From contig JAWVCW010000016.1 of NCBI GenBank assembly GCA_033857955.1, forward strand, positions 22,359 to 86,358: a stretch of DNA of 64,000 nt, written 5' to 3'. Under the pieces are notes generated by a model. It saw only the letters and a list, made by a program, of their open reading frames with translations. It did not search any database and was not told the origin of the DNA. A program made the translations under genes and the position numbers. Origin of the DNA: Gaiellasilicea sp033857955 (GTDB taxonomy: Bacteria; Actinomycetota; Thermoleophilia; Gaiellales; Gaiellaceae). The stretch's first letter is position 1; each line of letters starts with the position of its first letter. This document shows, one piece after another, positions 40,768 to 49,098 of the stretch.

Positions 40768-41819
40768 CGGCTCACCTTCCGCAGCTCCTCGAGCAGCTCG
40801 CGCTCCTTCTTCGAGACCTTCTCGGGCACCGTCAGCTTCAGGCGGGCAAGCAGGTCGCCCTTGCCGCCGCCCTTCAGGTGCGGGACGCCGCGGCCCTTGA
40901 TCTTCAGCAGCTTCCCGGGCTGCGACCCGGCCGGGACCTTGAGCGAGATCGGGCCGTCAGGCGTCGGAACTTCGAGCTTGGCTCCGAGCGCTGCGTCGGA
41001 GTAGCTGACGGGCACCTCGACGATCAGGTCCGAGCCGCGCCGCTCGAAGACCGGCGAGCCGGCGACGCGCGTCACGACCCAGAGATCGCCGGCGGGACCG
41101 CCGTTGCGGCCGGGCTCGCCTCGCCCCTTGAGGCGGATGCGAGTTCCGTCCTTTGCTCCGGCCGGGATCTTCACCTGGAACGTCTTCTGCATGCGCTCGC
41201 GGCCGCTCCCGCGGCACGTCTTGCACGGCTTCTCGATCACGGTGCCGTTGCCACGGCAGCGCGGGCAGGGATGGGAGAGCGAGAAGAGACCCTGCGAGTC
41301 GGAGATGACGCCGCGGCCGCCGCACTCCGGGCACGTGATGGGCGCCGTGCCGGGCTCGGCTCCCGTGCCCGCGCACGTGTGGCAAGCGGTCTCGACCTCC
41401 GCACGCACCGGCACCTGGACGCCCTTCAAAGAGTCCTCGAAGGAGACGTGCACCTCGGTCTGGAGGTCGGCGCCGCGTTCCGGCTGCGGCCCGCGCTGGC
41501 GGCCGAAGCCGCCGCCCCCGCCGAACAGGCCGCCGAAGAGATCGCCGAGGTCACTCAGGTCGAAGTCCTGGAACTGCGGCCCGCCGCCGCCCATCGGGCC
41601 GCGGCCGTTCGTCGAGCCGTAGGCGTCGTACGCCTTGCGCTTCTCCTCGGCGGAGAGGACGTCGTAGGCGCCCTGGATCTCCTTGAAGCGCGCCTCGGCG
41701 GCCGCGTCGCCCTGGTTCGCGTCGGGGTGATGCTCCCGCGCGAGCTTGCGGTAGGCCTTCTTGATCTCCTCGGCCGACGCGTTCTTGGCGACGCCCAATG
41801 TGTCGTACAGATTCGTCAT
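40764..41819 (-). CDS. dnaJ: Chaperone DnaJ
   Basis: A 351-residue type I DnaJ. J-domain (residues 1-70) with the HPD motif in AREHHPDANQGD; a Gly/Phe-rich linker; four CXXCXGXG zinc motifs (CHTCAGTG, CPECGGRG, CPRCRGNG, CKTCRGSG); then the substrate-binding beta domains. It stimulates the DnaK ATPase. Overlaps grpE and the small membrane gene by four bases each. Confidence 0.97.
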   Translation of the reverse strand: MTNLYDTLGVAKNASAEEIKKAYRKLAREHHPDANQGDAAAEARFKEIQGAYDVLSAEEKRKAYDAYGSTNGRGPMGGGGPQFQDFDLSDLGDLFGGLFGGGGGFGRQRGPQPERGADLQTEVHVSFEDSLKGVQVPVRAEVETACHTCAGTGAEPGTAPITCPECGGRGVISDSQGLFSLSHPCPRCRGNGTVIEKPCKTCRGSGRERMQKTFQVKIPAGAKDGTRIRLKGRGEPGRNGGPAGDLWVVTRVAGSPVFERRGSDLIVEVPVSYSDAALGAKLEVPTPDGPISLKVPAGSQPGKLLKIKGRGVPHLKGGGKGDLLARLKLTVPEKVSKKERELLEELRKVSR

Positions 41820-42316
41820 TCAGCCACGATCACCCGGGCGGGGCGAATCACCTTGTCGCCGAGCCGGTAGCCCTTCTGCAGCACCTGGAGCACCGAGCCC
41901 TCCTCGGCCCCCAAGCCCGGCTGGGCGAGCAGTGCCTCGTGGACATGCGGGTCGAAGGCGCCCTCCGTGTCGATCTCGGTCAGACCGTGGCGCTCGACGA
42001 GCCCGAGCAGCGAGCGATGGACGAGGCGAACGCCCTCCTCGAGCTTCGCCTCCTCGTGCTCGGCGGCAGCCTCGAGCGCCCGCTCGAGGTCGTCGAGCAC
42101 GGGCAGCAGCTCGTTCAGCAGCCGCTCGTTCGCGCGCCGGGTCAGCTCCGTATGCTCGCGGGCCGTCCGCTTGCGGTAGTTGTCGAAGTCAGCGGCAAGG
42201 CGCAGATAGGAGTCGTCCGGAGCCGGGCCGGACTCCTCCGCCTCCGGCTCCTCGACGAGCTCCTCATCTTCGAGACTCTGCTCGCCAACCTCGTGCTCGA
42301 GTGGCTGGTCGGTCAC
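41816..42316 (-). CDS. grpE: GrpE nucleotide exchange factor
   Basis: A 166-residue protein: an acidic disordered N-terminus (EHEVGEQSLEDEELVEEPEA), a long helix (LRLAADFDNYRKRTAREH), and the beta domain ending in EGAFDPHVHEALLAQPG and VLQKGYRLGDKVIRPARVIV, a GrpE signature. It releases ADP from DnaK. Starts and ends in ATGA overlaps with dnaK and dnaJ. Confidence 0.96.
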   Translation of the reverse strand: MTDQPLEHEVGEQSLEDEELVEEPEAEESGPAPDDSYLRLAADFDNYRKRTAREHTELTRRANERLLNELLPVLDDLERALEAAAEHEEAKLEEGVRLVHRSLLGLVERHGLTEIDTEGAFDPHVHEALLAQPGLGAEEGSVLQVLQKGYRLGDKVIRPARVIVAE

Positions 42317-44229
42317 GAGGTCTTCGCCTCTTCTTCCTCGTCGATGACCTCGTAGTCAGCGTCCTCGACGACTTCCTCCTCGGTGCTCGCGTCGCCGTTG
42401 CCCGAGGCCTGAGACTGCGCCTGGGCGGTCGACTGCGCGTACAGAACGTCCGCCAGCTTCCGCGACGCCTCGTTCAGCGCGTCCGTCTTCTGCCGGATCT
42501 CGTTCACGTCGGTGGACTCGAGCGAGCCGCGCAGCTCCATGATCCGCCCCTCGATCGTCGAGGCGTCGGACTCGTCGAGCTTGTCGCGGTGCTCCTTGAG
42601 CGTCGACTCGGTCTGGTAGGCGAGGCTCTCGGCCGCGTTGCGCGCATCTGCGAGCTCGCGCAGCTTGTGCGCCTCGTCGGCGTGGGCCTCGGCGTCCTTC
42701 ACCATCCGCTGCACCTCGTCCTCGGAGAGGCCCGAGCCGCCTTCGATCTTGATCTGCTGCTCGTTGCCGGTACCGAGGTCCTTGGCCGTGACGTGGATGA
42801 TCCCGTTCGCGTCGATATCGAAGCCGACCTCGATCTGCGGCATGCCTCGCGGCGCCGGCGCGATGCCGACGAGCTGGAACTTGCCGAGCGTCTTGTTGTA
42901 GACGGCCATCTCCGTCTCGCCCTGGAGCACGTGGATCTCGACCGACGGCTGGTTGTCCTCGGCGGTCGAGAACGTCTCGGCCTTGCGGGTCGGGATCGTC
43001 GTGTTCCGGTCGATCAGCTTCGTGAAGACGCCGCCCTTGGTCTCGATCCCGAGGGACAGAGGCGTGACGTCGAGCAGGAGCACGTCCTTGACCTCGCCCT
43101 TGAGCACGCCTGCCTGGATGGCCGCGCCGACGGCGACGACCTCATCCGGGTTGACGCCCTTGTGCGGGTCCTTGCCCAGCAGCTCCTTGACCTTCTCCTG
43201 CACTGCAGGCATCCGGGTCATGCCGCCGACGAGGACGACGTGCTCGATCTTCGAGGCGTCGAGCCCCGCGTCGGCGAGCGCGGCCTTCGTCGGGCCGACC
43301 GTGCGCTCGACCAGGTCAGCGGTGATCTCACCGAGCTTCGCCCGGGTCAGCTGCAGGTCGAGGTGCTTCGGGCCTTCCGCGGTGGCGGTGACGAACGGCA
43401 GGTTGATCTGCGTCGTCATCGTCGAGGAGAGCTCGATCTTCGCCTTCTCGGCGGCCTCGTAGAGCCGCTGCAGCGCCATCTTGTCCGCGGCCAGGTCGAT
43501 GCCCTGGTCGCGCTTGAACTCTGCGACCATCCAGTCGACGACCGCCTTGTCGAAGTTGTCGCCGCCGAGGTGGTTGTCCCCGTTCGTCGACTTGACCTCG
43601 AAGACGCCGTCGCCGAGCTCGAGCACGGACACGTCGAACGTGCCGCCGCCGAGATCGAAGACGAGGATCGTCTGGTCTGCGCCTTCCTTGTCGAGGCCGT
43701 ACGCAAGCGCTGCCGCGGTCGGCTCGTTGATGATGCGGAGCACGTTGAGGCCCGCGATCTTGCCCGCGTCCTTCGTTGCCTCGCGCTGCGCGTTGTTGAA
43801 GTAGGCCGGCACGGTGATCACCGCGTCGGCGACCGACTCGCCGAGATAGGCCTCGGCGTCGGCCTTCAGCTTCTGCAGAATCATCGCGCTGATCTCCTCG
43901 GGGGCGTACTCGTTGCCCTCGACCTTGACGCGCGCATCTCCGTTCTCGCCCTTCGCGACCTCGTACGGGACGATCGTCATCTCGTCCGAGACCTCGTCCC
44001 ACTTGCGGCCGACGAAGCGCTTGATCGAGGAGATCGTGTTCTGCGGGTTCGTCACCTGCTGGCGCTTGGCGGGCGCCCCGACGAGCCGCTGACCGTCCTT
44101 CGTGAACGCCACGACGGACGGCGTCGTGCGACCGCCCTCGGCGTTCGGGATCACGGTCGGCTCGCCACCCTCGAGCACCGCCATGCAGCTGTTCGTGGTG
44201 CCCAGGTCGATACCGATTGTCTTTGCCAT
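42313..44229 (-). CDS. dnaK: Chaperone DnaK (Hsp70)
   Basis: A 638-residue Hsp70. ATPase domain: IGIDLGTTNSCMAVLEGGEP, VFDLGGGTFDVSVLELGD and VLVGGMTRMPAVQEKV; substrate-binding domain from DVTPLSLGIETKGGVFTKLI; helical lid; and a C-terminal acidic VVEDADYEVIDEEEEA. AAGGAG lies 10 bases upstream of the ATG. First gene of the chaperone operon; probably repressed by HspR with DnaK feedback. Confidence 0.98.
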   Translation of the reverse strand: MAKTIGIDLGTTNSCMAVLEGGEPTVIPNAEGGRTTPSVVAFTKDGQRLVGAPAKRQQVTNPQNTISSIKRFVGRKWDEVSDEMTIVPYEVAKGENGDARVKVEGNEYAPEEISAMILQKLKADAEAYLGESVADAVITVPAYFNNAQREATKDAGKIAGLNVLRIINEPTAAALAYGLDKEGADQTILVFDLGGGTFDVSVLELGDGVFEVKSTNGDNHLGGDNFDKAVVDWMVAEFKRDQGIDLAADKMALQRLYEAAEKAKIELSSTMTTQINLPFVTATAEGPKHLDLQLTRAKLGEITADLVERTVGPTKAALADAGLDASKIEHVVLVGGMTRMPAVQEKVKELLGKDPHKGVNPDEVVAVGAAIQAGVLKGEVKDVLLLDVTPLSLGIETKGGVFTKLIDRNTTIPTRKAETFSTAEDNQPSVEIHVLQGETEMAVYNKTLGKFQLVGIAPAPRGMPQIEVGFDIDANGIIHVTAKDLGTGNEQQIKIEGGSGLSEDEVQRMVKDAEAHADEAHKLRELADARNAAESLAYQTESTLKEHRDKLDESDASTIEGRIMELRGSLESTDVNEIRQKTDALNEASRKLADVLYAQSTAQAQSQASGNGDASTEEEVVEDADYEVIDEEEEAKTS

Positions 44230-44292
44230 ACTGTCTGTCTCCTTCGTGCTTGATGGTGCTTAAAGAGAAAATCTAAGCGTCAGTGTATCAGA
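44230..44292 (-). promoter_or_regulatory. AT-richer dnaK leader, probable promoter
   Basis: The gap after the EamA gene is notably A/T-rich. Read leftwards it has TAGATTTTC as a possible -10 region and an imperfect symmetric CTTTAAGCACCATCAAG (44249-44265) that resembles, but does not match, the HAIR consensus CTTGAGT-N7-ACTCAAG. Assignment as HspR site is tentative. Confidence 0.35.
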
Positions 44293-45138
44293 TCAGCGAA
44301 AGAGGCCGATCAGGACGCCACCAATCACGACGAGCCCTGCGCCTCCGAACAGGCGCGGGCCGACGAGCTCGTGCCGGCGGAGCAGGAGCGCCGAGAGGCC
44401 GACGCCCCAGAGCGATTCGCTCGCCACGAGCGGCGAGACGACGGAGACACGACCCCGGTAGTAGGCCTCGAACAGGCAGAGGTACGAGAGCCCGAAGAAG
44501 ATCCCTGCCGGAACGAACGCGCGCACCCCGTCGAGCGGCAGCCGCCGCCGCGTGATCAGCAGCCAGAGCCCAACGGTGATGCTGCCGGCGAAGAGCGTCG
44601 CCGCGGCCGCGAGTGCCGGGGTGACGTCGGTGTCCAGCGAGAGATGCCGGACGAGGTTGTCGCGCACGGCGAAGACGACCGCCGCGGCCAGCGCGAACGC
44701 GAGCCCGATCCACTTCACGTGCTCCGGGCGGCCGGGCTCGCGGGCGAGCACGATTCCGCCGACCACGATCAGGACCGCACCGACGATCACCCCGGCCTTC
44801 GCGGGCTCGTCGAGCAGTAGGAGGGCGATCGCGACGGAGAAGAGCGGCGCGGTGCCGACCGTGACGGACGTGCGGGACGGCCCTGCATCGCGAACCGCGA
44901 GCGTGAAAAGCAACTGCGACCCTCCCGGCCCGAGCACGCCTGCGAGCAGGAACGGCCAGACGCCGCCGAGCTCGATCTCACCCACGGCGGCGAAGGGGAC
45001 GGTCACGGCGAGTGCCGTCAGGATCGTTAGCAATGCCCCGGCCTCCGCGTCGGGCACGCGCGCCAGGGCGAAGCGAAGCGCGACCGTCATGGAGCCGAAC
45101 AGGGCGGCCGAGGCCAGGGCGAGCGCGACCGCGTCCAC
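44293..45138 (-). CDS. EamA/DMT-family transporter 1
   Basis: A 281-residue protein with ten hydrophobic segments in two EamA repeats. It opens DAVALALASAALFGSMTVAL; the first repeat ends with SVAIALLLLDEPAKAGVIVG and the second with SLWGVGLSALLLRRHELVGP. Probably an exporter of amino acids or small metabolites; substrate unknown. GTG start, divergent from the aminopeptidase. Confidence 0.88.
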   Translation of the reverse strand: MDAVALALASAALFGSMTVALRFALARVPDAEAGALLTILTALAVTVPFAAVGEIELGGVWPFLLAGVLGPGGSQLLFTLAVRDAGPSRTSVTVGTAPLFSVAIALLLLDEPAKAGVIVGAVLIVVGGIVLAREPGRPEHVKWIGLAFALAAAVVFAVRDNLVRHLSLDTDVTPALAAAATLFAGSITVGLWLLITRRRLPLDGVRAFVPAGIFFGLSYLCLFEAYYRGRVSVVSPLVASESLWGVGLSALLLRRHELVGPRLFGGAGLVVIGGVLIGLFR

Positions 45139-45162
45139 CGGCGGAACCTAACGTCTGGCACG

Positions 45163-46257
45163 ATGCCGCCCGTGCCTGACCCGCGCATCCGAGAGCTCGC
45201 AGAGTTGACGGTTAACCGGTGCCTGGACGTTCAGCCCGGCTGGCAGGTCTCTGTCCGCGCCACGCCGCTCGCGCGGCCGCTCGTGACGGAGGTCGCCCGC
45301 GCGATCGCGCGCCGCGGCGCCTACTACCTGCCCCGGATCAACTGGGGCCCGGACCGCTTCCGCGTCGACGTCGACTGGGCGCTCGAGGCGCCGCTCGAGC
45401 TTCTCGGCGAGCTGCCTCCGATCGAACGCTACGCCGTCGAGCACGAGGAGGCACGGCTGACGATCCGGGCACCCGAGGACGTCCACGCCGGCGCGGAGCT
45501 CGATCCAGAGCGCCGCCGCCTCATCCAGCACGCGATGGCGCCGGCGAGCAAGCGCGCCCGCAGCCTGGACGTCCGCTGGGCCGTGGTCGAGTTCCCCACC
45601 CCCGCCGCGGCCGAGCACGCGGGAATGACGCTCGAGGAGTACACGGACTTCGTCTACGACGCCTGCCTGCTCGACTGGGACGCCGAGGAACAGCGGATGA
45701 AGCAGATCAAGGAGCGCTTCGACGAGGGCCGCTCCGTCCAGATCCTCGGTGACGGCACCGACCTCACGGTCGGGATCGAGGGTCGCGAGGGCGTCGTCTC
45801 CGCCGGCTTCCGCAACATGCCGGACGGCGAGGTCTTCTACAGCCCGGTGGAGGACACCGCCGACGGCGTGATCACCTATGCCGAGTTCCCCGCCGTGTAC
45901 CTCGGGCACGACGTCGTCGGCGCCCGACTCGTCTTCAAGGCCGGCGAGGTGGTCGAGGCGAGCGCGGAGGAGGGCGAGCAGTTCCTGCAGGAGGTGCTCG
46001 CGACCGACGAGGGCGCACGCCGCCTGGGCGAGCTCGGCCTCGGCTGCAACCCGAGGATCACCCGCTTCACGAGAAACGTCCTCTTCGACGAGAAGATCGA
46101 CGGCACGGTGCACCTCGCGGTAGGCGCGAGCTACACGTACACAGGCGGCAAGAACGAGAGCGCCGTGCACTGGGACATGGTCAAGGATCTGCGTCCCGGC
46201 GGCGAGCTGCGCGTCGACGGCGAGGTCGTGCAGCGCGACGGCGCCTGGTTGATCTAG
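45163..46257 (+). CDS. M29-family aminopeptidase
   Basis: A 364-residue thermophilic-type (AmpS/AP II) aminopeptidase. Landmarks: MPPVPDPRIRELAELTVNRC, the metal-binding Glu in MPDGEVFYSPVEDTADGVI, GARLVFKAGEVVEA, and the C-terminal HLAVGASYTYTGGKNESAVH with HWDMVKDLRPGGE supplying His and Asp ligands. It removes N-terminal residues from peptides in the cytosol. Convergent with the L,D-transpeptidase, overlapping by four bases. Confidence 0.92.
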   Translation: MPPVPDPRIRELAELTVNRCLDVQPGWQVSVRATPLARPLVTEVARAIARRGAYYLPRINWGPDRFRVDVDWALEAPLELLGELPPIERYAVEHEEARLTIRAPEDVHAGAELDPERRRLIQHAMAPASKRARSLDVRWAVVEFPTPAAAEHAGMTLEEYTDFVYDACLLDWDAEEQRMKQIKERFDEGRSVQILGDGTDLTVGIEGREGVVSAGFRNMPDGEVFYSPVEDTADGVITYAEFPAVYLGHDVVGARLVFKAGEVVEASAEEGEQFLQEVLATDEGARRLGELGLGCNPRITRFTRNVLFDEKIDGTVHLAVGASYTYTGGKNESAVHWDMVKDLRPGGELRVDGEVVQRDGAWLI

Positions 46258-46988
46258 CCGGTGATCGTGACCGGCACGCCAGGCCCGATCCGCTGACCGA
46301 TCCAGGTGATCGCGGCGGTGTCCAGGCGGACACAGCCGTGCGAAACCGCGGTGCCCATCCTGCCGCCCACATTCCAGACGCCGTGCACGGCGATCTGGCC
46401 CGGACCGCCTGCGAACTCCTGCAGCACGTACGAGCGGGCGCTGAGGGCGAGCCCGTACGGCCCGCCGACGTGCCGTGATGTGAGCAGGACGGTCTCCTCC
46501 ACGAAGTACGTCCCGCGGGGGGTCGGGGTGGCAGGCGCTCCGATGACCGCGGAATACGTTCGGACGGCCTTGCCCCGGCGGTAGACACTCAGGCGACGAT
46601 CCGAGAGGTCGACGACGACGTGCCAGTTCGTCTGAGACCGCGTCGTTCTGGCCTTCCTGATCCAACCGGTGCTGTTGTTCGGGCGTCCCGGCAGTCTGAC
46701 CCTGAGCCACCGCACGCCGTTCGCGCCGGTTCGATGGCCGATCACGGGGAGCACGGTTGTTCCTTCCGTGATCGGCCGCCTGCGCTCCACCCAGATCCGA
46801 CGGGCGGAGCTGTTGCTCGGGCTCGACATCGCGGTCTGCCCGTGAACGAAGACGGCCAGCTCCTGTGTCCGGGGCACAGCGGTCGTCTGGGCGGCCGCCG
46901 CTGGTCCGGCCGTCGACGCACCTGCGAGCAGGGCCAATGCGACCGTCGACAGGACGCCGACACCGCGCAGGGGTGCGCGCGTGCGCAC
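46254..46988 (-). CDS. L,D-transpeptidase (YkuD) with signal peptide
   Basis: A 244-residue exported protein from GTG 46988; an in-frame start at 47072 would add 28 residues and overlap the upstream gene. Signal peptide GVLSTVALALLAGASTAGPA AAA-type, an SH3-like segment (TEGTTVLPVIGHRTGANGVR, WLRVRLPGRPNNSTGWIRKA), then the YkuD domain with IAVHGVWNVG and the catalytic SHGCVRLD. It forms 3-3 peptidoglycan cross-links or attaches proteins to them. A strong palindrome overlaps the start codon. Confidence 0.88.
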   Translation of the reverse strand: MRTRAPLRGVGVLSTVALALLAGASTAGPAAAAQTTAVPRTQELAVFVHGQTAMSSPSNSSARRIWVERRRPITEGTTVLPVIGHRTGANGVRWLRVRLPGRPNNSTGWIRKARTTRSQTNWHVVVDLSDRRLSVYRRGKAVRTYSAVIGAPATPTPRGTYFVEETVLLTSRHVGGPYGLALSARSYVLQEFAGGPGQIAVHGVWNVGGRMGTAVSHGCVRLDTAAITWIGQRIGPGVPVTITG

Positions 46989-46993
46989 CCCTG
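46968..46993. promoter_or_regulatory. Palindrome over the L,D-transpeptidase start
   Basis: CAGGGGTGCGC pairs with GCGCACCCCTG, giving 26 bases of near-perfect symmetry with the GTG start inside. It could terminate the ice-binding gene transcript or hide the start codon in an RNA stem. Confidence 0.45.
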
Positions 46994-47025
46994 CCGTGCT
47001 CAGATCCGGACCCAAGACGCCTGCG

Positions 47026-48027
47026 CTAGCCGGTGAACCCGACGGTGTTGACCGGCGGCAGAGCCGGCCCATTCACACTCGTCGAGCCACCCGCCGGAGG
47101 AGCAAGAGCTGACGCGGCCTTCTTGACCGCGGCCGCCTTCTTGGCTGCGGCCGCCTTCTTCGCTGCAGCGACCTTCGCTGCGGCTGCCTTGGCCGCTGTA
47201 ACCTTTGCCGCCTCGACCCGCGCTGCCTCGACCCGTGCGGCCTCGACCCTCGCGGCCTCCGCCGCTGCCGCCTCGGCGGCTGCCGTTGCCTCGGCCGCCG
47301 TCAGGCAATGCGTCTTCGTGATCGTGTCGGTGTCCATCGTCAGGGCACCGGCGCCGTTCGCCTGCGCTCCGGCCAGCATCCGTCCCTGAACGGTGACGCT
47401 GTTTTGCAGCGCGATGCTGTCGTACGCCAGGACCGTTCCGACGAAGGTCGAGCTCGTCTTCAGGGTCGCCGAGCTACCCACCTGCCAGAAGACGTTGCAT
47501 GCCAGGGCGCCGCCCGTGAGGACGACGTGGCTGCCGGTCTCCGTGATCAGCGTCGATGCGGACTGGAAGATCCAGACCGAGCTGGCATCGCCCGACAAGG
47601 TCAGCGTCTGCCCGGTGGCGATCCCGAGTGAGGCCGGGGCGCCGTCGTCCTTGTAGAGACCGGGCGAGAGCGTCAGCCCGCCGAGCGCGCCGGCCGCAAC
47701 GAGAATCGGGCCTGAGCGTCCTTCGGCGTCGAGATACGCCGTCCGCAGATCGGTCTTCGCCTGCAACGCGGCGCCGTTGGCGACGTTCGACGCACCGCTT
47801 ACCGTCGGCGAGCCAGTCACGGATGTCCCGGGGTGGAGGCCGAGGTCGCCGGTGATCGAAGTCGCACCGGTGTTCGTGATCATGTCGCCGGCGAGAACGC
47901 CGTACGAGTCGGATGTCCCGAGGCCGACGGACGACGGGCCTGCGGCGACGACGCCTCCGGCGAATGTCAGAGGGATCAGCGATCCCAGTACGAGCAGGCC
48001 AATGACGGCACGTCTCTTGAAAAACAT
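47026..48027 (-). CDS. DUF3494 ice-binding-like secreted protein with Ala/Lys-rich tail
   Basis: A 333-residue exported protein. Signal peptide at 1-29 (IGLLVLGSLIPLTFAGGVVA). The DUF3494 beta-solenoid follows: SDSYGVLAGDMITNTGATSI, TGDLGLHPGTSV, LTLSPGLYKDDG, LTLSGDASSVWIFQSASTLI and NVFWQVGSSATLKTSSTFVG. DUF3494 proteins bind ice or act as adhesins. From about residue 240 to 305 comes a repetitive Ala-rich helix (AARVEAARVEAAKVTAAKAA, then AAKKAAAAKKAA), then a Pro/Gly end PPAGGSTSVNGPALPPVNT. The tail could be an anchor or DNA/wall-binding region. Confidence 0.9.
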   Translation of the reverse strand: MFFKRRAVIGLLVLGSLIPLTFAGGVVAAGPSSVGLGTSDSYGVLAGDMITNTGATSITGDLGLHPGTSVTGSPTVSGASNVANGAALQAKTDLRTAYLDAEGRSGPILVAAGALGGLTLSPGLYKDDGAPASLGIATGQTLTLSGDASSVWIFQSASTLITETGSHVVLTGGALACNVFWQVGSSATLKTSSTFVGTVLAYDSIALQNSVTVQGRMLAGAQANGAGALTMDTDTITKTHCLTAAEATAAAEAAAAEAARVEAARVEAARVEAAKVTAAKAAAAKVAAAKKAAAAKKAAAVKKAASALAPPAGGSTSVNGPALPPVNTVGFTG

Positions 48028-48197
48028 CTTGTTCCTTCCTCAATGGAGCATTTGTCGCCCGGCAAGAGCCGCTCAGACGACCTGCTCCGGCCTCTACCCC
48101 TGAGGACGGAACTACGTGGGAAACCCCACGACGAGCCTCGCCACCACCACTTCTCGGTGAGAACTCGTACTTTGCGATATACCCGCGTTTGTCGTTT
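48028..48197 (-). promoter_or_regulatory. Leader of the ice-binding gene
   Basis: The 170-base gap contains, read leftwards, TATATCGCAAAG as a possible -10 region, a hairpin CGTGGG-GTTT-CCCACG (48115-48130) and GAGGAAGGAAC as the ribosome-binding site. The leader is long (about 150 bases) and could be regulatory; no known riboswitch consensus was recognised. Confidence 0.4.
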
Positions 48198-49082
48198 CTA
48201 AACATTAGACCGTGTCACGAGCCGGCGGAGCGTTCTCCCCGCCTCCGGCTCGGCCACGACGATTCCCGCCATGATCACGGCGCACCCGCCCCAGCCGACT
48301 GCTCCCAGCCGGTCGCCCGCCAGCCAGAAGCCGAAGAACCCGGCAAAGACCGGTTCCATGGCGAACGCGAGTGCAGTCTGGGTCGCGCTCGCCCGCCGCT
48401 GCGCCCAGGTCTGAACGAGAAAGGCGAGCGCGCTCGCGAAGATGCCGGTGACGAGCAACGCGCCCCAGACCGTCCAGCCGCGCGGCAGCTCGACCTGGCC
48501 GAACGCAACGGCGACAGCGGCGAAGCCTGCGAACGCCGCCAGCATTTCGGCCTGGGTGAACGCGAGGGGGTCGTAGCGCGGCGCGTAGCGCTCCATCAGC
48601 ACGATCTGGAACGAGTACGCCGCGGAGCCGGCGAGCACGAGCAGGTCGCCGACGGGGTCGCCCGCACTCACGCCGGAGAGCATCGCGAGCCCTGCGACCG
48701 CGAGCGCGACCCCAAGCCAGACGGCTCCGCCCACTCGGGTCCGGAAGAGCACCAGCGCCAGGAGCGGCGTGAAGACGACGTAGAGGCCGGTGATGAAGCC
48801 GGCGCTCGAGACGGTCGTCCGGTCGAGCCCTGCGGTCTGTAGTCCGTAGCCCGTCGCGAGCAGAAGCCCGAGCGAGACGCCCGCGACCCAGCCGGGACGA
48901 CCCAATGAGCGCATGCGACCGGCCGCCGGCGCGGCAAGCACGAGCGACGCGATCGCGAAGCGGACGGCGAGGAAGGCGAAGAGTGGATACAGCGCCAGGG
49001 CGTCCTTGACCTGCACGAAGGTGACACCCCAGACGGCGGTGACCGCGATCAAGGCAATGAGGGCCGGCATCGCGGGCGACAT
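48198..49082 (-). CDS. EamA/DMT-family transporter 2
   Basis: A 294-residue ten-segment EamA protein. Landmarks: LIALIAVTAVWGVTFVQVKD, GLQTAGLDRTTVSSAGFITG, YVVFTPLLALVLFRTRVGG and FAMEPVFAGFFGFWLAGDRL, typical of the RhaT/YdcZ-type two-repeat exporters. ATG 49082 was preferred over 49100 because the latter overlaps the divergent MFS start; ATG 49070 is also possible. Substrate unknown. Confidence 0.9.
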   Translation of the reverse strand: MSPAMPALIALIAVTAVWGVTFVQVKDALALYPLFAFLAVRFAIASLVLAAPAAGRMRSLGRPGWVAGVSLGLLLATGYGLQTAGLDRTTVSSAGFITGLYVVFTPLLALVLFRTRVGGAVWLGVALAVAGLAMLSGVSAGDPVGDLLVLAGSAAYSFQIVLMERYAPRYDPLAFTQAEMLAAFAGFAAVAVAFGQVELPRGWTVWGALLVTGIFASALAFLVQTWAQRRASATQTALAFAMEPVFAGFFGFWLAGDRLGAVGWGGCAVIMAGIVVAEPEAGRTLRRLVTRSNV

Positions 49083-49098
49083 TAGAGTGCGCGCCGCC

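Noticed and set aside
44249..44265. HspR-binding HAIR site upstream of dnaK
   Set aside because: Only one half resembles CTTGAGT and the symmetry is poor; kept as a tentative note within the leader, not as a site call.
47100..47300. Tandem DNA repeat or CRISPR-like array
   Set aside because: The periodicity is codon-level repetition of Ala/Lys/Arg/Val/Glu triplets in the tail of the ice-binding-like protein.
48028..48197. Known riboswitch in the ice-binding leader
   Set aside because: No consensus matched; only one short hairpin and a ribosome-binding site could be supported.
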